From NCBI GenBank assembly GCA_003152255.1, contig PLZT01000224.1:1-14213 (forward strand): DNA of 14,213 nucleotides. The letters are read 5' to 3'. The first letter of the stretch is position 1. Each line of letters begins with the position of its first letter. The notes under the pieces are model-generated. The model saw only the letters and a list, made by a program, of their open reading frames with translations. It was not told the origin of the DNA and ran no database searches. The stretch comes from Methylocystaceae bacterium. Lineage in GTDB: Bacteria; Pseudomonadota; Alphaproteobacteria; Rhizobiales; Beijerinckiaceae. Made by a program: the position numbers and the translations under genes. Shown here piece by piece: positions 7,165 through 13,511 of the stretch.

Positions 7165-7869
7165 ATGATTCGCGGATTTTTATTGTTCTTCGCGACCCTT
7201 GTATTTGCCGGCGCCATGGGCTTTGCGTTCGGCGTTTACGTGGGTCCGGCGGTTGACGCTAAACAATTCCGCGCGACGGTGGACGCTGGAGTCCAGGCGA
7301 TCTCTAAGTCCGCCGTTTCCGTGGTCGAAAAATTCAAAATCACGCCCGCGAAAGTTCCTCGGACGACGGCGCCTTTGGAAGGAGAGGCGCCTTCCAAGGA
7401 AGGCGGCTCGGACACATCAGTTCAGCCCCAAAGCGACGCCGGTTCTGGCGACTTGCCCGCCAACGGCGCGACGCCGCCAGACCACCGAGCCCAAGATGTC
7501 GCCGAACCGAGCAGTCCGGTGGCGGAGCCCCAAAGCGGCCATTCCACGCCCGCGATAAACGCGGAGGAATCCGTCGGCTCTGTCTCGCGAGCGCCACCAG
7601 CAAATAGGGAAACCGACAAGCAAGTGCAGCCGCCCGGTAATAAACCGGTGGCCAACCTAAAACCAAAGCCAAAGCCGGCTTACAAGCCAGTGGCCAAGCT
7701 AAAACCAAGGCCAAAGCCGGCTTACAAGCCCGTGGCCAAGTTAAAACCAAAGCCAAAGCCGGCTTACAAGCCCGTGGCCAAGTTAAAACCAAAGCCAAAG
7801 CCAAATTCAGAGCCAGAGCCGCCTCCCAAACCCGTCGAGCAACCCACCTCATCCCGACGGGGGAGATAG
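7165..7869 (+). CDS. Membrane-anchored Lys-Pro repeat protein
   Basis: This 234-residue protein starts with an uncleaved signal anchor (MIRGFLLFFATLVFAGAMGF, residues 1-28). A short helical region (about 30-60) and a long low-complexity, Pro/Ala/Ser/Glu-rich linker follow. Four consecutive 14-residue repeats occupy residues about 160-215: KPVAKLKPKPKPAY, with single substitutions. A tail of EPEPPPKP and SSRRGR ends the protein. This design resembles the periplasm-spanning Lys-Pro region of TonB-like proteins, but no TonB C-terminal domain is present. It probably spans or crosslinks the periplasm or cell wall. A GGGGGGAGAG precedes the ATG. It stands alone between 118 bp of upstream spacer and a tiny ORF. 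Specific function unknown. Confidence 0.6.
   Translation: MIRGFLLFFATLVFAGAMGFAFGVYVGPAVDAKQFRATVDAGVQAISKSAVSVVEKFKITPAKVPRTTAPLEGEAPSKEGGSDTSVQPQSDAGSGDLPANGATPPDHRAQDVAEPSSPVAEPQSGHSTPAINAEESVGSVSRAPPANRETDKQVQPPGNKPVANLKPKPKPAYKPVAKLKPRPKPAYKPVAKLKPKPKPAYKPVAKLKPKPKPNSEPEPPPKPVEQPTSSRRGR
7642..7809 (+). repeat. Four tandem 42-bp coding repeats
   Basis: Units at 7642-7683, 7684-7725, 7726-7767 and 7768-7809 each encode a 14-residue Lys/Pro unit. Copies two to four are nearly identical in DNA, which indicates recent expansion by slippage or unequal recombination. The last unit diverges at its end (NS instead of AY). Confidence 0.85.
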
Positions 7870-7898
7870 TTGGCTACCTTGGCTGCGCTAGGCTCGCC

Positions 7899-8021
7899 AT
7901 GGATTTCCTGATCGGAATTGTTTGCGGATTGGGTACGTCCATCCTCGTGCGGCTCTGTCTCGCAAACGGTTGGAAAAGCCACATCGATGGCTCGATAAAA
8001 GCCCGCGGGCGCCATGTCTAA
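7899..8021 (+). CDS. Possible 40-residue membrane protein
   Basis: The frame ATG 7899 to TAA 8021 reads MDFLIGIVCGLGTSILVRLC, then LANGWKSHIDGSIKARGRHV. It has one hydrophobic helix followed by a basic tail, a believable small inner-membrane protein. The ribosome site is weak and it begins 29 bp after the Lys-Pro gene. No family was recognised and its reality rests on composition only. Confidence 0.35.
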   Translation: MDFLIGIVCGLGTSILVRLCLANGWKSHIDGSIKARGRHV

Positions 8022-8176
8022 TCCCACCGGCCGATGGTTAGAGAGCGGGCCGCCATGCATTCAAATCGGTCCCCGTCACACCATTTGCGTCTTTCCACCC
8101 TTCAATCATTCAGACTAATAGTGCGTTCGAACGCGATGCGGGTAGTCTCGTGCTTCGAGCTAACGGAGGCGCAACG

Positions 8177-8503
8177 ATGAAGCGACTGGAATTCACCTGC
8201 GAAGGCTGTGACTTAACCAGATATGTCAAGCTCCCGCCAGGGGGCAAAACCGACGTGACGTTGGACGGTTGGGTCGCGCATCAAGTCGTCATGCAGGAGA
8301 ACGGCGCCGTGATATTCGAGAACTCGGCGGACCTATGCCCCGCCTGTGCGGAGAAAATGCGTCATGCCATCAACCCGGCGAACTGGCCACGCGCGGACTC
8401 CATGGTGAAGGCCGCCCCCGAAGAAATCAATAGGCTGAATGGCCGGGAATTTCCGGTGCGGACAGTGACGGTGGATCATGCAAATCGGGCGGGAAGGGTC
8501 TAG
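8177..8503 (+). CDS. Small CxxC/CxxC protein, probable zinc site
   Basis: This 108-residue protein has two Cys pairs: CEGC (Cys8, Cys11) near the start and CPAC (Cys54, Cys57). Their arrangement fits one shared zinc site. Between them lies a beta-rich stretch with TLDGWVAHQVVMQENGAVIF. The C-terminal half is polar and includes PANWPRADSMVKAAPEE. There is no signal peptide or membrane segment. ATG 8177 is chosen because CGGAGG lies seven bases upstream; an earlier ATG at 8150 has no such site. It stands alone, and a hairpin terminator begins 89 bp after its stop. I do not recognise the family. Rubredoxin-like electron transfer is less likely than structural zinc. Confidence 0.65.
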   Translation: MKRLEFTCEGCDLTRYVKLPPGGKTDVTLDGWVAHQVVMQENGAVIFENSADLCPACAEKMRHAINPANWPRADSMVKAAPEEINRLNGREFPVRTVTVDHANRAGRV

Positions 8504-8592
8504 AAGACCTCTTAAAGCCCAAGCGCCGTTGTTTCTTCTAAAATTGAAGCCTTACTGACATTTCCTGTTTTGAAGAAGCGTTCTCAAAAGAA

Positions 8593-8628
8593 AAAGACCA
8601 CCAGCGGATAGAGGCGTTGGTGGTCTTT
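8593..8628. terminator. Hairpin terminator, 11-bp stem
   Basis: Perfect arms aaagaccacca and tggtggtcttt enclose a 14-base loop. The outer A run on one side and T run on the other let it end transcripts from either direction, so it would serve the CxxC protein gene and any minus-strand mini-gene from the right. A weaker bulged hairpin (8568-8589) precedes it. Confidence 0.7.
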
Positions 8629-8732
8629 AGTTCGCTGGCGGGCACACCAGCGGCTTTCCAGGCGCCATCCAGAGAATGTTTGTCCGTTGGCGTCGAGATA
8701 TACACCGGTCGATCACTCGCAAAGCTAGGTGA

Positions 8733-8807
8733 TCAGAGGCGTGTCAACGTGACAGCGCAGATGACGATCATAGCCAGCATGCAGATAGGGATAAGAAAAC
8801 CAGTCAT
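8733..8807 (-). CDS. Possible 24-residue membrane mini-protein
   Basis: ATG 8807 to TGA 8733 reads MTGFLIPICMLAMIVICAVT and LTRL, a single hydrophobic helix. A strong GAGG lies five bases before the start (at 8812-8815). The ATG overlaps the stop of an upstream minus-strand frame (ATGA), the pattern of translational coupling. Small size makes chance possible, but ribosome site plus helix plus overlap argue for a real small membrane protein. Unknown function. Confidence 0.45.
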   Translation of the reverse strand: MTGFLIPICMLAMIVICAVTLTRL

Positions 8808-8953
8808 TGTTTCCTCGCATCAGTTACGCTTTTCTTCGCATCACTTACAGCTTTGACATACTTTTTTGACAGCTTCGTGGCAGAGGCAGCTTCAGCGAAG
8901 TGATTACGTTTGTCGAACTCTGGACCGAAGTCGTCGACGCATGGCGTCTGACC
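8804..8953 (-). pseudogene. Protein-like frame upstream of the mini-ORF, no start codon
   Basis: The frame reads FGPEFDKRNHFAEAASATKL, then SKKYVKAVSDAKKSVTDARK and a final Gln before TGA at 8804-8806. The charged helical texture looks coded. There is no ATG, GTG or TTG between the stop at 8954-8956 and this segment, so it is either the 3' remnant of a longer gene or a frame with an upstream indel. Family unknown. Confidence 0.25.
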
Positions 8954-9234
8954 TCATGCGGAGCGCGCTCACGGTCAAGCAACGAATTTAGCTTCACGCC
9001 GAACGACCGGTCGCCAGAGGAATGTGACGCTTACGTCTCTCAAAGCGCCGTCGGATTTTTGTCTATCTCGATTCCGGCAACTGACGAAAAGCGCTGAATT
9101 TTGCATTTTCTGTCATTTTTTCCCTTTTGAAGAAAAGAACGCATAAATTTCGCGAATTGTGAGGTGGTTCCATAAGATGTTACCACGTCGCTCGAAAGAA
9201 TAAGCAATTCCCGGAAACGACGAAAGGTGTTCCC

Positions 9235-10045
9235 ATGGCCAATACGACGGAGCTCGAGGCGCTCCTCATGCAGCGATCGCTGACCGACGCGCGGCTTCTG
9301 GAGGCGGTGGAGGCGGCGGAGGACTTCCGGATCCTGCCAGAAGCGACGGTGATCAAGATCGGCGGGCAGAGCACCATCGACCGCGGTCGCGCGGCCCTGT
9401 ATCCCGCTGGTGGACGAGATCGTCGCCGTCCGCAAGGCCCACAAGCTGCTTATCGGGACCGGCGCGGGCACAAGGGCCCGGCACCTCTACTCGATCGCGG
9501 CGGGACTTAACCTGCCGGCGGGCGTGCTCTCGCAGCTTGGCGCCTCGGTCGCCAATCAGAACGCCGTGATGCTGGGGCAGCTTCTCGCGAAATACGGTAT
9601 CTCCGCGGTCGATGGCGCCGGGCTCTCGGCGGCGCCGCTCTATCTCGCCGAGGTGAACGCCGTCGTCTTCAGCGGCATGCCGCCCTACGGCCTCTGGATG
9701 CGCCCCGCCCCCGATGGCGTCATCCCGCCCTACCGCACCGACGCCGGGTGCTTCCTCCTCGCCGAGCAGTTCGGCTGCAAGGCGATGATCTTCGTGAAGG
9801 ACGAAGACGGACTCTACACCGCGAACCCAAAAACCTCGAAGAGCGCCACATTCATCCCGAAGATCTCGGTTGACGAGATGAAGGCGCGGGGGCTGCGCGA
9901 CTCGATCCTCGAGTTCCCGATGCTCGACCTGCTCAAGACGGCGCGCCACATCCGCCAGGTGCAGGTCGTGAACGGCCTCGTCCCCGGCAACCTGACCCGC
10001 GCGCTCGCCGGCGAGCACGTCGGCGCCATCATCACCGCGAGCTAG
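9235..10045 (+). pseudogene. mosB: Molybdenum storage protein subunit MosB, frameshifted by one base
   Basis: MosB with MosA forms the cytoplasmic Mo storage protein, an alpha3-beta3 complex that uses ATP to pack molybdate as polyoxomolybdate clusters (known from Azotobacter vinelandii). Both belong to the amino acid kinase fold, near UMP kinase. The sequence follows the Azotobacter protein closely: ELEALLMQRSLTDARLLEAV, then ATVIKIGGQSTIDRGRAALY. It then shifts frame and continues as DEIVAVRKAHKLLIGTGAGT, VFSGMPPYGLWMRP and PPYRTDAGCFLLAEQFG, ending VNGLVPGNLTRALAGEHVG. The break is one extra C in the ccc at 9403-9405; removing it restores YPLVDEI. Repaired length is 269 residues, normal for MosB. 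As given, translation from 9235 stops at 9510. ATG 9235 has AAAGG nearby, and mosA follows after 12 bp. Confidence 0.9.
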
Positions 10046-10057
10046 GAAGCCACTGTC

Positions 10058-10896
10058 ATGACCGGCCACACCAACAACATCAAACACGTCGCTTCGCCGC
10101 TCGCGCGCCAGACCCTCCTCGACGGCGAACTCACCCGCCCCGTCGCTGGCGGCCGCCCGGTCCGGATCCTCCCCTGGCTTCAGGTCGTGAAAATCGGCGG
10201 CCGCTCCATCATGGATCGCGGCGCGGAAGCGATCCTGCCGGTCGTTGACGAGCTCCGGAAGCTCCTGCCCGAGCACCGTTTGCTGATACTGACGGGCGCC
10301 GGCATCCGCGCCCGCCACCTCTATGGCGTCGGCCTCGACCTCGGCCTGCCGGTCGGGTCGCTCGCCCCGCTCGCCGCGAGCGAGGCCGGCCAGAACGGCC
10401 ACATCCTGGCGTCCCTGCTCGCGCCGGAGGGCGTCTCCTATGTCGAGCACCCCACCCCACCGTAGCCAACCAGCTCGCGATCCACCTCACCGCGGCCCGC
10501 GCGGTCGTGGGCAGCGCCTTTCCTCCGTATCATCACCACGAGTTTCCGACTTCGCGCATCCCGACTCACCGGGCTGACGCGGGCGCGTTTCTGCTCGCCG
10601 ACGCGCTCGGAGCGGCCGGCCTGACGATCGTGGAGGACGTGGATGGCGTGTATAACGCCGATCCCAAGGGGCCTGGTGGGGAGAAGGCGAAGTTGCTCCG
10701 CGAGACGAGCGCCGCCGACCTCGCGAAACATGCGGGTTCGCTGCCGATCGCCCGCGCGCTGCTCGAGGTCATGGCGACCGCGCGCCACCTCGAGCACGCG
10801 CAGGTCGTGAACGGGCTCGCGCCGGGTCGGATCACCGCCGCGCTGCGTGGCGAGCATGTCGGGACGATCATTCATACCGGCGCGCGCCCGGCCTGA
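10058..10896 (+). pseudogene. mosA: Molybdenum storage protein subunit MosA, frameshifted by a 5-bp duplication
   Basis: This is the partner subunit of the Mo storage protein. The start [20 protein letters not shown], then [20 protein letters not shown] and [20 protein letters not shown], follow Azotobacter MosA. After SYVEHPT the frame breaks at a TAG (10463-10465) and resumes as [20 protein letters not shown], with the His cluster PPYHHHEFP and [15 protein letters not shown], ending [14 protein letters not shown]. The cause is a tandem copy of ccacc around 10452-10461. Deleting five bases gives [10 protein letters not shown] and an uninterrupted 277-residue protein. It shares a transcript with mosB, with AGGAAG overlapping the mosB stop as ribosome site. 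As written, the first part ends after 135 residues and lacks the HHH region. Confidence 0.9.
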
Positions 10897-11457
10897 GCGC
10901 ACACCCGCCGGCCGCGCCGATCAGGCCCGTCCGCGGGGCGGTGTCGGCGCGGCGGCGCCGCCACGTAATGGCGCGCGCGAGCGCGAGGAGTGGGAGATTC
11001 AACAGGAAGGGCATCCCCGAGCCCCGCGCAAGGGTCATGCGCCCCCTGGAACCCCAAGCACCTGAGGGCGCGAGGAGCAATGTCCCTATGTCCCTCCTAT
11101 CGCGACGGCCACGATCCGGGATTCAAAGCACCGCCCAGGCGATGTGTCGTTGCGCGCGGCCTCTGCTGGATGACGCGCGGGCGACGGCTCGCGCGTGACT
11201 ACGAAAAGCACATCGATGTCCATGATCCACGTCGCCACGGAAGGCTCCTCTTGCGAGGCATCGCTCATCGAACGGAATTCTCAAAGGGACTCTAAAAGCC
11301 GGCTATCGCCAAATAAGGATAATGGCCTTGCGCCATGCCATTGTCTTCTTCTTGCAAAGCGCTAGCTTTAGCTTTTGAATCCGCGTCGATAGGGGTATGG
11401 TTGTGGCCGACCCATTTTTCTAAATGATCGGCGCCGATTTGAGAAGGCGAGGACACA
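10897..11457. other. Gene-poor stretch after mosA
   Basis: No gene is supported over about 560 bp. The first part (10897-11000) is very G/C-rich, with self-complementary ggcggcgccgcc-type sequence but no T tract, so terminator function is uncertain. Two minus-strand frames have protein-like texture. One starts at ATG 11268 (MSDASQEEPSVATWIMDIDV) and loses texture after about 27 residues. The other ends at 11292 (DHLEKWVGHNHTPIDADSKA, then ALQEEDNGMAQGHYPYLAIA) and has no start of its own. Both look like debris of older genes. Confidence 0.4.
11292..11441 (-). pseudogene. Protein-like C-terminal remnant
   Basis: About 49 codons read IGADHLEKWVGHNHTPIDAD, then SKAKASALQEEDNGMAQGHY and PYLAIAGF before TAG. 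The texture is convincing for a soluble protein end. The only in-frame ATG (11504) lies inside the plus-strand His/Tyr-rich gene. No family recognised; probably a truncated gene. Confidence 0.25.
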
Positions 11458-11730
11458 ATGAATATCAAAGCAGCCCTCTTTGTGGTGGCCTTGATGGCCG
11501 CCATGTTAGCGCCACCCGTGTCTCGAGCAACTGCTATGCCGAGGCTTGATCCCGATATCGTGAAGACCGAGACATTCAGCCATATTGAAAAGGCTTGGTG
11601 GCGTCATTACTACTACTATCCCCGCTATCATTACTATCATCGTTATCACTACTACCGTCATTATCACTACTACCATCGCAGGCACCATTATCGTCGCTGG
11701 CATCATTGGCATCGCCGCTATTGGTGGTGA
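11458..11730 (+). CDS. Secreted His/Tyr-rich small protein
   Basis: This 90-residue protein has a Sec signal peptide (MNIKAALFVVALMAAMLAPP, cleavage likely after SRATA, about residue 25). A short linker (MPRLDPDIVKTETFSHIEKA) follows. The last 44 residues hold 15 Tyr, 12 His, 10 Arg and 6 Trp, with YHYYHRYHYYRHYHYY in the middle. Such tails can bind Cu, Zn or Ni, or stick to surfaces and other proteins; metal binding is inferred from composition only. GCGAGGA precedes the ATG by a few bases. A second Tyr-rich secreted protein follows after 128 bp in the same direction. The DNA of the tail is a degenerate cat/cac-tac repeat, so long antisense frames opposite it are artefacts. Small Tyr/His-rich exported proteins are common but uncharacterised in Rhizobiales. 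Confidence 0.7.
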   Translation: MNIKAALFVVALMAAMLAPPVSRATAMPRLDPDIVKTETFSHIEKAWWRHYYYYPRYHYYHRYHYYRHYHYYHRRHHYRRWHHWHRRYWW

Positions 11731-11786
11731 CGCCAGCGTGATGAGCAGAGGCGACGCTAAGCGTCGGCCACTGGGAATTTCGGGCC

Positions 11787-11809
11787 CCGCGCTCATACGC
11801 CGAGCGCGG
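11787..11809. other. Hairpin, 8-bp G/C stem, in the spacer between the two Tyr-rich genes
   Basis: Perfect arms ccgcgctc and gagcgcgg enclose a 7-base loop. There is no T tract after it, so it may be an attenuating or mRNA-stabilising hairpin rather than a true terminator. Confidence 0.35.
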
Positions 11810-11858
11810 CGAGGCAAGTGACGTTCGTCGTGTTTCAAAGATAAACAAGGAGTTGGAC

Positions 11859-12158
11859 ATGCGCGCTACATTCAGAACAAGTGTCACGGCCGCCCTGTGC
11901 GCCGCAGCGGCGGCGACGACTTTCGCGGGCAACGCGTCGGCGGGGCCAATCGGCATCGCGAGTTCGCCGGTTATCAAGGCGCCATCGGCTACGGAGCAAA
12001 TCTACTATCGCCGTTATGGCGGCCGGTATTATCGCGGTGGATACGCTTACGGGCCTCGATATTATTACGGCCGCCCGGCTTACGGCTATGGCTATGGCTA
12101 TCCCTATGCTTATCCCGTTTTGCCGGTACCGTTGCCCGTGCCCTTTTTTGGATGGTGA
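11859..12158 (+). CDS. Secreted Gly/Tyr-rich small protein
   Basis: This 99-residue protein has a signal peptide (MRATFRTSVTAALCAAAAAT, cleavage after ASA, about residue 28). A short linker (GPIGIASSPVIKAPSATEQI) and a Gly/Tyr/Arg tail follow, with RYGGRYYRGGYAYGPRYYYG and AYGYGYGYPYAYP, ending PVLPVPLPVPFFGW. The start is set by AAGGAG at 11847-11852, six bases before ATG 11859. An in-frame TTG two codons earlier is ignored. It is probably exported to the periplasm or cell surface. The tail resembles low-complexity structural or adhesive sequences. Similar small Tyr-rich proteins are frequent in Bradyrhizobium and Methylocystis relatives (recall). It may share a transcript with the His/Tyr-rich gene upstream. 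Confidence 0.7.
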   Translation: MRATFRTSVTAALCAAAAATTFAGNASAGPIGIASSPVIKAPSATEQIYYRRYGGRYYRGGYAYGPRYYYGRPAYGYGYGYPYAYPVLPVPLPVPFFGW

Positions 12159-12185
12159 ATGGACAGCGGCGAGTTTTCGGCGTCC

Positions 12186-12215
12186 GGCGACGGTGTTTGC
12201 CTGACAACCGTCGCC
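12186..12215 (+). terminator. Hairpin after the Gly/Tyr-rich gene
   Basis: Perfect 9-bp arms ggcgacggt and accgtcgcc enclose a 12-base loop, 28 bp after the stop. It is followed by gtccaaaaaag rather than a T run, so it is not a canonical intrinsic terminator. A second bulged G/C hairpin lies at 12240-12267. Together they probably mark the 3' end of the transcript. Confidence 0.4.
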
Positions 12216-12305
12216 GTCCAAAAAAGAAAGACAAGTAATGGCCCGCCTGTTTAGCGGAGGCCGGGCCGATTGGCGCCGCCGCGTCACCCTGGGTCGTTGT
12301 TCGGC

Positions 12306-12365
12306 GCTAGAGCAAGTTTCGCGGAAAGCTCATGACCTTCGTGCGGGTCTCGAACCGGTTCGGGG
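12306..12365. repeat. Possible rhizobial-type intergenic repeat
   Basis: The stretch begins gctagagcaagtttcgcgg and ends gaaccggttcgg. It resembles the TAGAGCA...ACCGGTTC intergenic elements I recall from many Rhizobiales genomes. Only one copy is in the window, so this rests on memory. The remaining spacer from 12159 to 12481 shows only the two hairpins at 12186-12215 and 12240-12267. Confidence 0.3.
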
Positions 12366-12481
12366 TCTTGTCGCCTATTTCTCCGCCCGATCGCCTGCGC
12401 GGCGCGTTCCGACTTAACTTGCCGCGCGGCGGTTCCGCCTCTATGTTGCCGGCCGACTTCAGCGCTCACGAGAGGCTCGCA

Positions 12482-12619
12482 ATGAGGCGGAAATTCGCTG
12501 TTCTGGCTTTGCTGCTGACGGTCGGCGCGCAGCTATCGGGTTGCGACAAATGCGGCGGCTGGGAAGAAATCCGCTCGCCGATCCCGGTGAAGACCTGCGC
12601 TGGCGACGCCGCGCGCTGA
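12482..12619 (+). CDS. Tiny lipoprotein
   Basis: This 45-residue protein has a lipoprotein signal MRRKFAVLALLLTVGAQ followed by the lipobox LSGC, so Cys20 would be lipidated. The mature part is only 26 residues (CDKCGGWEEI, then SPIPVKTCAGDAAR) with three Cys in total. It would be an anchored periplasmic mini-protein. The ribosome site is weak (GAGAGG at 12470-12475). It precedes the PanB gene by 43 bp in the same direction and may be co-transcribed. Function unknown. Confidence 0.65.
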   Translation: MRRKFAVLALLLTVGAQLSGCDKCGGWEEIRSPIPVKTCAGDAAR

Positions 12620-12662
12620 AAGCCTTTCCGCACATGACCCTTCGCCGCGGCGAACTTGAAGC

Positions 12663-13511
12663 ATGGCAGGCGCGATGACCGTTTTTTCTGGCGCGGCGAC
12701 CCGAGCTTCGCGCTTTCTGGAAATGAAACGGCGGGGAGAGAAAATCGTCGTCGTCACCGCCTATGACGCCCCGACCGCGCGAATCGAGGCGCGGGCTGGC
12801 GTCGACATCATTCTGGTCGGCGACAGCGTGGGCGTCAACGTGCTCGGCTACGCCCATGAGCGCGAGGTGACGCTGGCCGATATGGCCCATCATATCGCCG
12901 CCGCGCGGCGCGGCGCGCCAGATATCTATCTGACCGGCGATCTTCCGTTCGCGACCTATGAGGACAGACCGCAAGCGCTGGCGAGCGCGAGGGCGTTGCG
13001 CGACGCCGGCGCCGATTGCGTCAAATTCGAAGGGGCGCGGCCCGAGCTTGTCGCGGCGCTGAAGGACGCCGGCTTCGACGTCTGTTGTCATCTCGGGCTC
13101 GAATCTCAGCACCAACTCCAAAAGGGCCGCCGCGGAAAGACCGCGCAAGCGGCGCGCGAACTGCTCCATGACGCGATGGCGCTCGACGCCGCCGGCCAGG
13201 ATTTCATCGTGCTGGAGTTGATCCCCGTCGAACTCGCCGAACGCATCACGCAAGCTTCGCGCGCGCCGACGATTGGCATCGGCGCCGGCGCCGGCGCCGA
13301 CGGGCAGGTGCTGGTCGTCCAGGATCTCGCGGGGATCACGGAGCGGGAATTCAAGCACAATCGGCGTTACGGCGCCGTTGGGGAGACGCTGCGCGCCGCG
13401 GTCGCCGCCTATGCGGAGGATGTGCGCGCGGGGCGGTTTCCCGCCGCCGAGCACGGCTTTCACATGGCGCCGGAGGAGCGCGCCGCGTTCGAGCGCGAAG
13501 GTGAGGCATGA
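12663..13511 (+). CDS. panB: 3-methyl-2-oxobutanoate hydroxymethyltransferase (PanB family)
   Basis: PanB transfers a hydroxymethyl group from methylene-tetrahydrofolate to 2-oxoisovalerate, giving ketopantoate, the first committed step to pantothenate and CoA. The 282-residue protein has the family motifs in order: VTAYDAPTARI, the metal-site Asp in LVGDSVGVNVLGY, LTGDLPF with the second Asp, DCVKFEGA (substrate Lys and Glu), CCHLGL, VLELIPVELA and IGIGAGAGADGQVLV. Length is near the E. coli enzyme (264). The lid segment after HLGL is unlike classical PanB: QHQLQKGRRGKTA replaces the GGYKVQGR-type sequence, and the C-terminus has HNRRYGAVGE. This places it in a divergent PanB branch, so a different ketoacid or aldehyde partner is possible. 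ATG 12663 was used; ATG 12675 is also possible. The stop overlaps the hemH start. Confidence 0.85.
   Translation: MAGAMTVFSGAATRASRFLEMKRRGEKIVVVTAYDAPTARIEARAGVDIILVGDSVGVNVLGYAHEREVTLADMAHHIAAARRGAPDIYLTGDLPFATYEDRPQALASARALRDAGADCVKFEGARPELVAALKDAGFDVCCHLGLESQHQLQKGRRGKTAQAARELLHDAMALDAAGQDFIVLELIPVELAERITQASRAPTIGIGAGAGADGQVLVVQDLAGITEREFKHNRRYGAVGETLRAAVAAYAEDVRAGRFPAAEHGFHMAPEERAAFEREGEA

Larger units (their letters stand above)
8629..9234. other. Stretch between terminator and mosB; possible minus-strand mini-ORFs only
   Basis: No full-size gene is supported. The stretch contains a possible minus-strand ORF pair (8733-8953), a 13-bp direct repeat at 8815-8827 and 8836-8848 (one mismatch, 21-bp spacing) and two TTGACA hexamers (8853-8858, 8866-8871). 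It also holds the A/T-rich leader of mosB (9100-9234). No ModE-type box was recognised before mosB. A plus-strand frame from GTG 8900 to 9097 has no ribosome site and was not accepted. Confidence 0.4.

Noticed and set aside
8123..8134. Perfect 12-bp palindrome gcgttcgaacgc upstream of the CxxC protein
   Set aside because: Palindromes of this length are expected a few times by chance in 14 kb, and no promoter elements flank it.
9100..9234. Mo-responsive ModE box before mosB
   Set aside because: Neither a TATATA-type palindrome nor another Mo-box half-site pair could be found; gtggt/accac at about 9160-9187 is too short.
9353..10450. A 365-codon minus-strand frame across mosB and mosA
   Set aside because: It lies antisense to well-recognised Mo storage genes, is rich in Arg/Asp/Ala as expected for G/C-rich shadow frames, and matches no family.
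11576..11977. An Asp/Ser/Asn-repeat protein on the minus strand
   Set aside because: The acidic repeat is just the complement of the cat/cac-tac codons of the His/Tyr-rich gene, and it also covers the start of the next secreted protein.
12459..13463. A 334-codon minus-strand frame opposite panB
   Set aside because: Antisense of a clear PanB family gene in high-GC DNA.
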